Source of the DNA: Lytechinus pictus
Taxonomy: Eukaryota; Echinodermata; Echinoidea; Temnopleuroida; Toxopneustidae
Assembly: GCF_037042905.1 (NCBI RefSeq)
Contig: NC_087252.1
Coordinates: 31,883,994 to 31,947,993, forward strand
DNA length: 64,000 nt
Direction: 5' to 3'
Shown: positions 50,401 to 58,876 of the stretch, in pieces
Position numbering within the stretch: position 1 is the stretch's first letter
Layout: every line of letters starts with the position of its first letter
Made by a program: the position numbers and the translations under genes
The notes under the pieces: model-generated
The model's database searches: none
Seen by the model: the letters and a program-made list of their open reading frames with translations, nothing else
Told to the model about the DNA's origin: nothing

Positions 50401-53071
50401 TTGATTTAAGAGTCAAATGAGTTGATTACATTGAACTTCTATTGTTTGAAAATTATGTCACAACTGACTATCCATAGTTAAAGCAAAACTTTAGACCAGA
50501 GTTTAAATTGAAACCGACTAACTTATACGGGATGATACCCCCCTTCCCCACCCCCTTCCAATGAATACCATCATCCCACCTTGCTCAAGCTCCTGCTCCT
50601 CGGCAAGAGACTGGATGAGGTCAAAGGTCAATGTCTGATTGAGATTATCCTTCAAGGTCTTGATCTCCGTTTGTAAGGCCTTGAGTGCTGTCTTCTTCAC
50701 TGAGGTAAATGCCTTGTTATATTCCTGCAATCAATGTAAAACATAAGAATTTAATTATTTCAGCTAAATATAAGCTTAAAAATTGACCTTCTGTAAGTTG
50801 AATCTTATTTCAGTCGATTTCTGCAGAAAATAATTTGAATTTCAGATTTCTGGATATACAGTGCCCTCTCTGTCATACCTGTACTGTCTCACCTTTTTCT
50901 TTAAAAAAGGACTTTTGAACATTTATTTGTCAAATTTAGTGATTATATATCAGAAAGTTACATTAAAAGCCTGTTTTTCTCCAAATATTTACAACACCAT
51001 GGTCGTATTCTGCCAAATTTAGAAATTTGTGTGTTAATTTTAGCAAAGGGGGAAAACCACACTCTACTAGTATCAAATTAAATGTGAAAAATAATATTTT
51101 TAAATGCAGTTCTTTTTTCCCTCCCTACTGATTTTGAATGATATATTATATTTACCTGGTGATTGGTAGTTTCATGTTTGAAGATATTCCATTCTGAGGT
51201 CAGCTCTGTCACATTCAGCTGTAGCTCTTTCAACAAGCCTTGCTGCAGGATAGAGAGAAAGACAAATTGCAAGAATCAAGAAAGGTAAAAACTTGTGTGT
51301 CTAATTTCTTAACTACATAGCCAGTCTCAGGAAAAAAGCTTTAGTTGAGAGACACAAATCAACAACTACAACAAAATGATGCCATTTTGTCATTCTAGTG
51401 GAGTATGTACTGTAACTGGATATTTTTCATCCCTACAAAAATGGCTATTTTTTATAACCTGTTTTTAAACCAGCATAGGCACGATCATTTTACAAACTTT
51501 AAAGAAAGTTTAATCTTATTCTGAAAACAATTTTCTTGGTATTACATTTTTATTTTACCTGTACAAAAGTTTGTTCTAGTTTATTCTAGTTTCAAAAATT
51601 TATTCTATGATAAAAATTGATATAGATTCTAAAGTATTGATTATTTTTTTGCATTTTATTGTGTGATCATAGTATTGTAGGTCTAGGCGGCCTAGATCTA
51701 AATTCCACCCAATTCAGCTTTGGGCTGCCTTGTTTTTTAATACCTGTTTAAAAATTAACGTTTAAAAATTTCTATTTTTTACTATTTTGTTCTCTATTTG
51801 AAATCGAATGAGAAAAATGAATGAATGAATCAACATTGCTGCATGCACATCTACACTGTAAAAAATGTGGTGTTAAAACTGACACCAGTTGGTGTTAATA
51901 GAGGACCACACCCTGAGGTGTTAAAATTACACCCTAGAGATTGAACATAACACCAAAGAGTGTTAATGTAACAACCAAAGGTGTTGTAATAACACCTATG
52001 GGTGTAAAACTAACACCACCAATATAACACCAGTGTAAAACAACTGGTGTGGTCCTCTATGTACACCGGTTAACACCTCAGTTTTTGCTGTGTAGACTTA
52101 GACCCTGTAAGTTGGATAAGTGTTACTAGTTTTGAAAAACACTGACTCTGACTCTGAGTCATGGACTAATGTTCAATTTAACCAGTACACCTATCATGAG
52201 TTGATTGTCTAGAGAATAAGAAACTGCTGGCCCTAAAGTTTATTTGCTTTTTATATTTAGTACTGTATAGATCTAAACCTGATCTAGAGTTTACTTAGAC
52301 CTAGTAGTAAGACCAAAATTTGCAAAACTAAAGCTTCAGTCTCTGTTCGTTGGTGTTCTACAAAAAAGTTTTAAAACGTAAGTTTCTTCAAAAAATAATA
52401 ATCAAACATTCTACAATAAAATGGGTTTTTTTTAATATGATTTAAAAAAAAATTAAGTTTAAAAACACCTAAAAACGGATGAATTTCAGCTGTCTAAAAC
52501 AGAGTCTATTGTAGACAGCTGACTGCAGTCTGTTTGAGGAGTTTTTAAACAGTGAGGGAAGCCAACTGAGCTCAGTGTGACACCCCAACTAAGTTAGATT
52601 ACATTGTCGTTAGACTCCTAACTCGTCTTGGACTTGGTCGACTTAGAGTTAGATTTGAACTTGGCTAGGCCAGGACTGGAGTAGGACTAGGAAGATCTAG
52701 ATCTACTGTAGATATGAACATGTTCAATCAGTATAGGAAGAGTAGGCCTAGTATCAGAACCGCCGAGGTCGAGGATGTTGCCAGACACTATACACAAATG
52801 CGCGCGCCGTCAGGCCCAGTCCCATCTTGGCAACAGATCGAGAACTAGTCTCAGCGCCCCCCGGGCGCCATCGGGGGGCGCGGCGAAGTAAGGCCCGCTG
52901 TCGCTGACGAGTGACGAGGTAGACTACTCGATCAAGAGACAAAACAGGCTCTCTTACAAGATGCACAAACATAATAGATTCTAGATCCGATATAATTATA
53001 ATATTACATAGGGCCTATCTGTTATATCTTTACTATAAACTTACAACTTCCGATAGTTCTGTGCCTGCCAT
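44338..53071 (-). CDS. HSF2BP: HSF2BP / MEILB2 (meiotic localizer of BRCA2) orthologue, ten coding exons
   Basis: In vertebrates HSF2BP (MEILB2) binds BRCA2 and helps load RAD51/DMC1 recombinases on meiotic DNA breaks. Joined CDS on the minus strand: 53071-53045, 51242-51156, 50724-50580, 50002-49899, 48234-48085, 47081-46946, 46506-46383, 45985-45882, 45559-45459, 44448-44338 (1089 nt, 362 aa). All splice sites are GT-AG and all phases agree. The N-terminal third is helical/coiled-coil. The remainder is the armadillo-like BRCA2-binding part. Matches to human HSF2BP as I remember it: QSEYCAGMGAICCTLLWR, ESFMATYQSEDLPSEQSEE followed by LQFVMALCGTVTN, GREYLSTN, LLLMSLYNLSINHKGL, DLRLHTLLLIQSLIMEN. 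Length is close to human (334 aa). Confidence 0.94.
44590..44762. mobile_element. Palindromic MITE, family G, copy 2
   Basis: GGCAGTTTCATAAAGCTGTTCG...TTAAGAGCGACTTTAAGAACG and the inverse arm. Adjacent to a family H copy. Confidence 0.78.
44760..45026. mobile_element. Palindromic MITE, family H, copy 2
   Basis: Same core as 8397-8670 (GGCCAGCAACGTCAACAT..., ACAAAGGACACTGCAAATTTCC). Confidence 0.72.
45029..45175 (-). mobile_element. tRNA-derived SINE, type 3 (short, minus orientation)
   Basis: Minus strand: GTGGTCTAGTGGTTTAGACTC A-box-like head, GGCTTTGAATGCC, then the shared body CTGCACTCGACCCAGGTGAGATGAATG. It has no (ATT)n tail. Confidence 0.6.
45459..45559 (-). CDS. HSF2BP: HSF2BP exon 9
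   Basis: Residues 293-326: DLRLHTLLLIQSLIMENTQR, the counterpart of human VCLHVLRLVQSVVLEPEVF. Acceptor TATTATTAG, donor AAAAG|GTGAGT. Confidence 0.93.
45882..45985 (-). CDS. HSF2BP: HSF2BP exon 8
   Basis: Residues 258 to 292 plus one base: LLLMSLYNLSINHKGLQALS matches human VLMLMSLYNVSINLKGLKYIS. The acceptor used in this model is AAAACCAG at 45986-45993. The same acceptor plus about 20 bp of exon is repeated eight more times in the minisatellite directly upstream. Donor ACAAG|GTTAGC. Confidence 0.93.
45971..46352 (-). repeat. 41-bp minisatellite, about nine units, built from an HSF2BP acceptor and exon start
   Basis: Unit on the plus strand: AACTGGTAAATATAGAAAGA + TATACAATGACATCAGAAGCA (41 bp), with variants at GCA/GTA/ATA and one 6-bp-longer unit near 46297. 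The unit nearest the gene runs into exon 8, so every unit carries, on the coding strand, a TTTACCAG acceptor and about 21 bp of exon 8. Confidence 0.92.
46383..46506 (-). CDS. HSF2BP: HSF2BP exon 7
   Basis: Residues 217 to 257 plus two bases: IAASSEGREYLSTNPNCAQL, the counterpart of human VAAIACGREFLVNSSRVLL. Acceptor TTATAATAG, donor AAAAA|GTAAAT. Confidence 0.94.
46946..47081 (-). CDS. HSF2BP: HSF2BP exon 6
   Basis: Residues 172 to 216 plus one base: TLESFMATYQSEDLPSE followed by LQFVMALCGTVT, matching human TMESFVKSL...SQFVFALAGIVT. Acceptor TTCTTTTCAG, donor GACTA|GTGAGT. Confidence 0.95.
47818..48056. mobile_element. GGTGTT-rich palindromic MITE, copy 1
   Basis: Inverted arms GGTGTTGATTTAACACCAGCCCGG...GTCCACAC and the reverse GTGTGGACATATATAG...CCGGGCTGGTGTTAAATCAACACC, with many GGTGTT/AACACC motifs between. 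It sits just upstream of HSF2BP exon 5's donor side (intron 5). Confidence 0.78.
48085..48234 (-). CDS. HSF2BP: HSF2BP exon 5
   Basis: Residues 122-171. EKLLLKSELSQ then QSEYCAGMGAICCTLLWR, the best-conserved HSF2BP block. Acceptor GTTTTTCAG, donor CCGGC|GTAAGT. Confidence 0.95.
48654..49742. mobile_element. Family J repeat split by a piggyBac-like insertion
   Basis: Left end GCCTGTATTCTGAAGTCAGGTTTAACTTAGA and right end GTTAAACCCGACTTCAGAATACGGGCC are inverted. The insertion at 48941-49711 is flanked by TTAA. Related copies at 50251-50533 and 26141-26638. Confidence 0.72.
48941..49711. mobile_element. piggyBac-like MITE with TTAA duplication, copy 2 (771 bp)
   Basis: CCCTAATTCTCCCGGGGG ... 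CCCCGGGAGATTTAGGG flanked on both sides by TTAA. Subterminal G/C runs around GGCCATAATGGCC sit at both ends. The interior contains a GGCGGCCGAGATCTTAAGG motif similar to 14084-14317. No transposase ORF. Confidence 0.75.
49743..49889. repeat. Dispersed repeat, family M, copy 2
   Basis: GGGTTGCAATAGGGTTTTATGTTAGG...AATTGTCGCTGGAG...AGAACC. Matches 36780-36946. It abuts HSF2BP exon 4. Confidence 0.7.
49899..50002 (-). CDS. HSF2BP: HSF2BP exon 4
   Basis: Residues 87-121: CDHWKARHDSTRLLYEQERK, the counterpart of human CEHFKARLETVQADNIREK. Acceptor CTTTCACAG, donor AAAG|GTAAAA. Confidence 0.92.
50251..50533. mobile_element. Family J repeat, uninterrupted copy
   Basis: AGCCTGTATTATGAAGTC ... GACTAACTTATACGGG with the core TTTACTGTGCTCTCTAC shared with the other family J copies. 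Confidence 0.6.
50580..50724 (-). CDS. HSF2BP: HSF2BP exon 3
   Basis: Residues 39 to 86 plus one base: coiled-coil (KKTALKALQTEIKTLKDNLN, AEEQELEQ). Acceptor TTGATTGCAG, donor CAAG|GTGGGA. Confidence 0.9.
51156..51242 (-). CDS. HSF2BP: HSF2BP exon 2
   Basis: Residues 10-38, QGLLKELQLNVTELTSEW..., helical and reminiscent of the human KKDLERLTTEVMQIRDF segment. Acceptor ATCCTGCAG, donor CAG|GTAAAT. Confidence 0.88.
51300..51850. other. HSF2BP intron 1, nothing recognised
   Basis: AT-rich sequence with no ORF, tRNA-like or inverted-repeat structure that I can identify. Confidence 0.5.
51855..52097. mobile_element. GGTGTT-rich palindromic MITE, copy 2
   Basis: CACTGTAAAAAATGTGGTGTTAAAACTG ... 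GGTTAACACCTCAGTTTTTGCTGTG with about ten GGTGTTA / TAACACC motifs. Same general type as 47818-48056 but not a close copy. Confidence 0.75.
53045..53071 (-). CDS. HSF2BP: HSF2BP exon 1 (start codon)
   Basis: ATG on the minus strand at 53071-53069 and nine codons (MAGTELSEV) to the donor AAGTT|GTAAGT, phase 0, as exon 2 requires. Chosen because it is the nearest in-phase ATG-plus-donor upstream. No homology is possible over so short a stretch. Confidence 0.7.
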
Positions 53072-53160
53072 TCCAAAATCCTGAAATTTTGCAAAAATAT
53101 CAACAGGGACGCCAGCGCCAACCACCGATTACAGGCCTTCCATAAATTAATAAGTATGAA
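53072..53160 (-). promoter_or_regulatory. HSF2BP 5' leader / promoter side
   Basis: Immediately upstream (minus strand) of the HSF2BP ATG. Contains several CpGs (GGCGTCCC, GGTTGGCGCTGGC) but no TATA box that I can see. A GC-rich patch at 52795-52915 lies inside intron 1. A poly-G transposon edge begins at 53173. Positional inference. Confidence 0.3.
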
Positions 53161-53228
53161 GTGCCGAAAGTGCGGGGGGGGGGGGGGAGGGGGGGGGGGG
53201 TTCAAGCCCAGCTCTCTCTTTTTTTCAG

Positions 53229-53418
53229 GAAACGTCTCACTTATGAACATGAAAATGACAATCCAGCTGTGATTTTTATCAAGTTCAGCCCGAGGACCAA
53301 AACGTTCAATCTCTATGCATTTGGTTGTTCCCCTACGCTTACTCCACTGGAGATGATAACAAAATATGAGAAATTGTTAACCGTTCCCTATATAGAAACG
53401 AAGCTTATCCCTTTCTAG
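53229..53418 (+). pseudogene. Possible coding-exon remnant, family unknown
   Basis: A good acceptor (CTCTCTCTTTTTTTCAG) is followed by an open plus-strand frame KRLTYEHENDNPAVIFIK FSPRTKTFNLY..., ending ETKLIPF and TAG. Its composition looks coding. I do not recognise it and see no upstream exon, only a poly-G run. It may be an exon captured or left by a transposon, or the end of a small unannotated gene head-to-head with HSF2BP. Confidence 0.25.
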
Positions 53419-53463
53419 TTTAGCCCCCACCTTAAAAACGTTCCATGTACGGCCCTTGTATAC

Positions 53464-54106
53464 CAGGGGCGGTGGAACCGAGGAGGGGAGCAGGGGGGGG
53501 GGGGCAAGTGCCCCCCAAATTCCCCGTAGGAAAAAAATTGCCCTTTTTTTAAAATGAAATGTGCCCTTTTTAAAAATGAAATACCCTTTTTGAAGTAAAA
53601 CATAATACATTTTAGGTTTGAAAATCTTTTTTTTTTCGGCTCGCACTTCGCGCTCGCATCTTAGGCCCTATATTGTTTAGTATAAGGTATTCGTCCTGTG
53701 CATAGTTACAAAAATGCATAGAATATCCAGTTTTCAGGTTGGAATATCACACATTTTTAGCTCGTGTTTTGCGCTCGCACCCATCATTGTTTATTAAGGT
53801 AGTCATTCTGTTCCTGGTTAAATGGAATGCCTAGTGTTCTGTTTTCTGGTTAGAATATCGCAAATTTATAGCTCGCACTTCGCGCTGGACTTATTCGGTT
53901 GGTGAGATATGTAGCCTGTATCACTAGCGTACCTACGGGGGGGGGGGGGGGGGGCAGGGGGGCACTCTGCGCCCCCCCTGACGAGCCACAACCCATACAA
54001 AATACATATCACTGCCCCCCCTGACGAGCTTGAAAGACCTTTTATGCCCCCCCCCCCTGACGAGCTTGAAGACCTTTATTGCCCCCCCCCCTGACGAGCT
54101 TGAAGA

Positions 54107-54144
<38 letters not shown>

Positions 54145-54979
54145 TGTCAATTATTTTGGCGGCCGATTTTGCCCCCCCCCCTGTGGAAAATCCTAGGTAC
54201 GCCACTGGCCTGTATCCTATTCATGAGTCACTACATGCAGTCTTTAAAAGGTTCCTTTTCTGGTCAGTTAAATATTTCAGATCGCGCTTCGCGCTTGCGT
54301 TAATTTTTTAAAGTTAGATTCACATTCCCTTTTCATGAATACAAAAACTGCTCAGAATGTTTACTTTTCATGTCTTATTACATGAAATTTCCAAAAGTTT
54401 GAGCCCGTGTTTTGCGCTCGCACCCATTATTGTTTATTAAGTTAGTCATATATTCTGTTCCTGGATAAATAAAATGCCTAGAATATCCAGTTTTCTGGTA
54501 AGAATATCACAAATTTTCAGTGTGGGATTGCAGAAAAATGACAAGAGGTCTATGGAGAGATCGGTGGGTATGTGGGTTAGGGGAGGGTACGGGCTTAAAG
54601 AAAAAGTTACATGAGGGTAGGCCTATAGGCATATCAGAGATGAGTCAGATGTGTTAAGAAGGAGGGTGTAATATTATATATGATATCGAGTGTGTATAGA
54701 ATTTAAAAAAAAGGAAAGGGTTAAGAAAAAAGAGGGGAAATGGTGTGCTCCCGAGGAGTTTGTAGCCGCATTGATAGTACTTTTGAGAATGTTGAAGATA
54801 TAGCTATAATAATGAGAGCATGGATAGACTTGGTTAAAAACTGTTCCTTTTTTCTTGTTTGACAATTTTTTTCGTGGACGGAAATCACCTTAATTTTGGT
54901 AAAAACCCGTTTTTCGGCTTGTCAAGTTTTTACTCGGGAAAATGTGCCCCCCCCTTCGACAAGTCCTGATCCGCCCCTG
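53464..54979. mobile_element. 1.5-kb non-autonomous element with GCGCTCGCA repeats, hosting a nested hAT MITE
   Basis: Ends CAGGGGCGG and CCGCCCCTG. Interior CCCTTTTTAAA runs and repeated CTCGC(A)CTTCGCGCTCGCA motifs match 20990-21880. No clean target duplication. Nested insertion at 53922-54207. Confidence 0.6.
53922..54207. mobile_element. 286-bp hAT-like MITE with 8-bp duplication GCCTGTAT and internal ~31-bp repeats
   Basis: Ends CACTAGCGTACCTACGG and CCTAGGTACGCCACTG. GCCTGTAT is duplicated at 53914-53921 and 54208-54215, and the related uninterrupted sequence near 21355 supports a single-copy empty site. The interior has four copies of CCCCTGACGAGCTTGAAGACC-type units plus poly-C and poly-T runs. 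Confidence 0.85.
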
Positions 54980-55103
54980 GGCCTACCCTGTTAAAAGAAA
55001 CCCCTGAGTCTCTTCCCATGCCCCTAGATAGTAGGCTATAGCTCCCAGTTTTTATCTGTCACAGTGTATTGTTGAACTCTCTACTGTATAGGCCTACCCC
55101 CAA

Positions 55104-55137
<34 letters not shown>

Positions 55138-56470
55138 ATAACAAAATTATTTCTATTATGAGCTTTGGGGGAAAAAAACACAAAGCATATTTTACCTATA
55201 GGCATTATTAGCTCACACTTTTTAATGAATATTACAAATCCGACCCTCCCCGTACCCGATGATGGAGAAATACACAAAAAAAAGGATGGCCATTCAAGTG
55301 CCCAGTTAGCAAAACAATCCAATACCATTTTAAAAGGCTGTTTTAGATACTATTAAGAAGATTTTTAAAACAACAGCATTTTGTTCCTAATGTATTTTTT
55401 AAAGCAGAATGTGCCATTATGATGCTCATCTTTGTTTATAATGTTTCCATGTAAAGAAAAAAATGTTAACACTCTCAATATTATTGCTAAAGTTTTTCTT
55501 TTTACTATCACATAGGGCATGCATGTCATGAAACAAAGACATGGAATAACGGTATGCATTTATAGTTGGATGCACGATTACCCCCTCCCCTCTCCCACAC
55601 ACACCATATTGAGTTGTATTGTTGTAAGATGGAAATTAAATTATCAGTAAAATGCCGACAAAGTGGTGAAATAGATCAGACTACAAAATCGTGCGAGCAC
55701 CAAGACAGTGTCGAAACGGAAAAAAAAAAAAAAAAAAAAAATATCAAAAGAGCGCAATCTGTATGTGATTGTAAAGGGGATTCCCCGGTCCGTGACACAA
55801 GGTATGTTTAGGGAACATTGGATGGCCTTGAGTGGGATGCGAAAGAAAATATTGGATATTGGATGAGTCGGACACGAATCCAATATTGTTCTTCAGAGAG
55901 TAACAATATGTCTTTAGATACCCCCACAAAGCTAAACATAAAGTAGTGAAGCAAAAAAAAAATGTTTTTAGTAACCATCATTTATGGAAGTCCTGTAAAT
56001 CATGAGCATGGCGCCTGAGTATTGTCATAAAAAAAGAAATCTCTGTAATAAATTAAAGATGCGCTAGCATTATAATGCAAGCGCATTTGAATTCAATGAA
56101 TATTATTGACACTCCTTTACCACACCTCCTGGCAACTAATACGCAGTGCAATTTCATCGTGACGTATAACAATAGCTTCATGCGCACAATCACTCATTAA
56201 CCAATGATTAGCTTGTGGGCGGGGCAAAATATTCATTTCGTCCAATATTTTCAATATTGGATGGCTTTCATAGGCATGCACGTTATAAATCCGTTTTAAT
56301 ATTTTGTCTCTTTGAAACAACCTCGCAAGACGTCAAAAATATCTGCACCTCTGAAACCCTACATCTAAATAATAATTACGGATAACTGCATTACCATTAT
56401 TTTGTCATCATTGGCAATGTACTAATATATTCCTCGATCTGCTCCGAACACCTGACAATTCTTTGCTGCG
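54980..56470. other. Repeat-rich intergenic DNA
   Basis: Poly-A tracts at about 55105-55135 and 55720-55740 (possible retroposon tails). Hairpins of ATCCAATATT / AATATTGGAT at 55850-55890 and 56241-56263. A Glu/Lys-rich 81-codon frame at 55566-55811 runs across the poly-A tract and is unlikely to be a gene. Confidence 0.5.
56195..56330 (+). promoter_or_regulatory. Candidate promoter (CCAAT box and GC box)
   Basis: ACCAATGATTA at 56200 and GTGGGCGGGGC at 56215-56225 lie close together, about 2.6 kb upstream of the NLR start codon and upstream of an open region at 56476-56712 that ends near a donor-like TAC|GTGAGA. It could drive a non-coding first exon of the NLR gene. Weak evidence. Confidence 0.25.
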
Positions 56471-56719
56471 TTGGTGTGCTTATCATGGGGACATCCGTGG
56501 TATTATCGTCCAGTAAACTTCATGGATACATGTATGTTGAGTGTGCAGAACAGCTAGGAAAACAAGTTATTATTCAATTGCATGGAAATCGAGATTTCGA
56601 GTTCAGCTTTCTTTCCACAACACTGATCAAAGTCAAAGAAAAGCTTCATGAACTTCCTCAATTTAGATTTGACTTCGCGTCAGCTCGCCTATTCACAAGC
56701 TGCAGTACGTGAGAAGAAC

Positions 56720-58690
56720 AATGTGTGATATTCCGCTGGTGAGAGGAAGTTCAGCTATTGGGCCAATTTTGTTAATAAAGGCCCAAAGTCACAAAAAGGG
56801 CCTTAAGCATTGGTTAAAGCTAGTCCATCCATGACCCAGGTTAAATTTAGGTCTATATGTCATCATGGTTTTCTTAACCTGGTCGATTTTCTTTGCTAGC
56901 TAGACCACAGTTTCATAAAACATGTTAAATTTTAGACATGGTTATGGTTTAATTCACCCAGGTTGGGGGGAGGGGGGGGGGGCATGTCTGTGTACCTAAA
57001 ACTTGAAATGAAGATTAAATGTGTACTTCTTTGAAACTGAACAGAACATTCAGCTGGCATTGTTCCTTACAGTTTTAAGAGTATGTGTGCCAAAGATCTT
57101 ATTAAAATTGGACTAAATTATATGATTTTCATGCAAAATCAATAATGGTGTTCAGTCATTTTCACTGAAATAGTGGTGTCCTATAGTTTCACCTCCAAAC
57201 CCATGCACTTTACACATGATTCAGGGATTTTGATGAGTTAGGCTGAATGGTAATTCCTTTATAGTACCGAAATGCCTGAAATTCATTTTTTTTAAACTTG
57301 TAACTCATTTTTTTTTAAAGGGGGTCTATGTCTTGTATTGCAGGTGTAAAGCTTGTGCTCGCTGCGTACACACGTCTCCTTTCATTAGAATTGTGCATAA
57401 TACATAGGCTTACGCGGGCAAGGCACTGCAGCTGATTAGGGCCCTATACCCTACTCATCAAATCATGTGCCAGCATGCACTGCAGACTGCAACCCTTGCC
57501 TGTGTCCATTTTATGCTACTAAACAATCACACTCTAATAGGTATTTTAAAATATAAATTTTGTAACAAAAGTTATGTGATTCCATTTATTTATGATTTTT
57601 TTTTTAATCTAAAGGAGTATTGTGCTTTTTTTTTTTTACTATTGCTCAAAAGTGTTACGTGACTTCCGACCCGTGTACCTGACGTTTGCATTGTGGTCTG
57701 AAAAGTTGCACAAGACGTAAAGGAAAATAGTAAAAAAAAAAAAACCCACAACACTGAGTATGATCTTGTTATGATATATATTTATCCTAAACTATGTGTG
57801 CATGAGTGTGTGTGTGTGTGTGTGGGGGGGGGGGATTTGAGAAAAATTGGCATAAAAGTATATACACTGAGTATGGAAATATTAGTGTGTGGGTTAGAAG
57901 TATGGTGTGTGATTGAAAAAAAAATCCTCTACTAGGTACAGAGAAATTAAACCAAGATTTGTCCAAACATTGAAAAAAAAAAAGATCTCCAACAGGGGGT
58001 CAGATAAAGGGGGGGGGGGGGATTGAGGGGGTTGGCATGGCATCCCTTAAAAATGAAAAAATTGTGATTATTTTGCGTTCAAGCATGTCGATAGCTCTGA
58101 TGAATGGTCAATAATGTGATGATTCTTGAGCAACCTCTAGCATTCTAATCTTAAAAACTTGTAGCCGTTTGATCCCCAGATCATCTATACTTTCTTATTT
58201 CCCAAAATGCATTTGTACTGCCTGGCCATTTTGTATTTAACAGAAGTTGCATACACAATTTTCCTTTTTAATCATTATAGCATGCCTTTGTTTTGCTGTA
58301 GACTGATTGACGTTCCATTTTCAGAGTTCCCGCTAGAGTTTTTGTTTTAGGTCCTGTTTAGTCAATTGCCTTTTTTGGTTACTTACATGTATATATGTAT
58401 AACAGCATACGCGTTGAGCATATGACCTCCCTTTTAATCCCGTACAGAGTTTTTTGGTGTTTGTTTGGTTATTACAGTAGAATAATTGAATTCCGATAAA
58501 TCTGAGCTCCTGTTCCTGTTCCTCTGTGAGTTCATGAGTGAGTTACTGAGAAAAGGGATCTTTCCAATATCATTTTGGTTATTTTTCATTTGCCAAAATA
58601 TACTGCTTGGTTATCTTGTATATTACAGATGCATATCATCACAATAATCCGTATTAAACATATTTTCTCTTTAAAAAAAATCTATTTTAG
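56720..58690. other. Intergenic or 5'-intronic DNA with G-runs and microsatellites
   Basis: Poly-G runs near 56966, 57825 and 58010, a (GT)n tract at 57805-57825, no coding region recognised. It may belong to the NLR gene's 5' intron. Confidence 0.5.
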
Positions 58691-58805
58691 AATTCCTTCA
58701 TGTGGTTAACGCAGTAGACATTGAGATTCCAATTGAGTTCATGAATGAGTTCCAGTTTGAGTACCCGATCGAGTTCCTGTTTGATGGAGAATGGGATCTT
58801 CCACG

Positions 58806-58876
58806 ATGTATTGGCATCTCTATTTTACCTTGATCCTGACGAGATGTGGTGATATTGAGGTCAATCCTGGACCAAG
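58806..58876 (+). CDS. NLR exon 1: 2A-like signal / recoding peptide
   Basis: ATG then MYWHLYFTLILTRCGDIEVN followed by PGP and the donor AAG|GTTAGT. D-x-E-x-N-P-G-P is the 2A consensus, at which the ribosome skips the Gly-Pro bond. The two leftover bases join exon 2 in frame (AG + C, serine). Short hydrophobic 2A leaders of this type are known at the N-termini of sea urchin NLRs. Confidence 0.85.

Noticed and set aside
54030-54311. Plus-strand frame rich in Pro and Phe
   Set aside because: Generated by poly-C and poly-T runs inside a hAT-like MITE.
56476-56712. 78-codon plus frame near the candidate NLR promoter
   Set aside because: Coding-like in places, but no recognisable family and its donor-like end would not obviously join the 2A exon in frame. 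It could at most be part of a 5' UTR exon.
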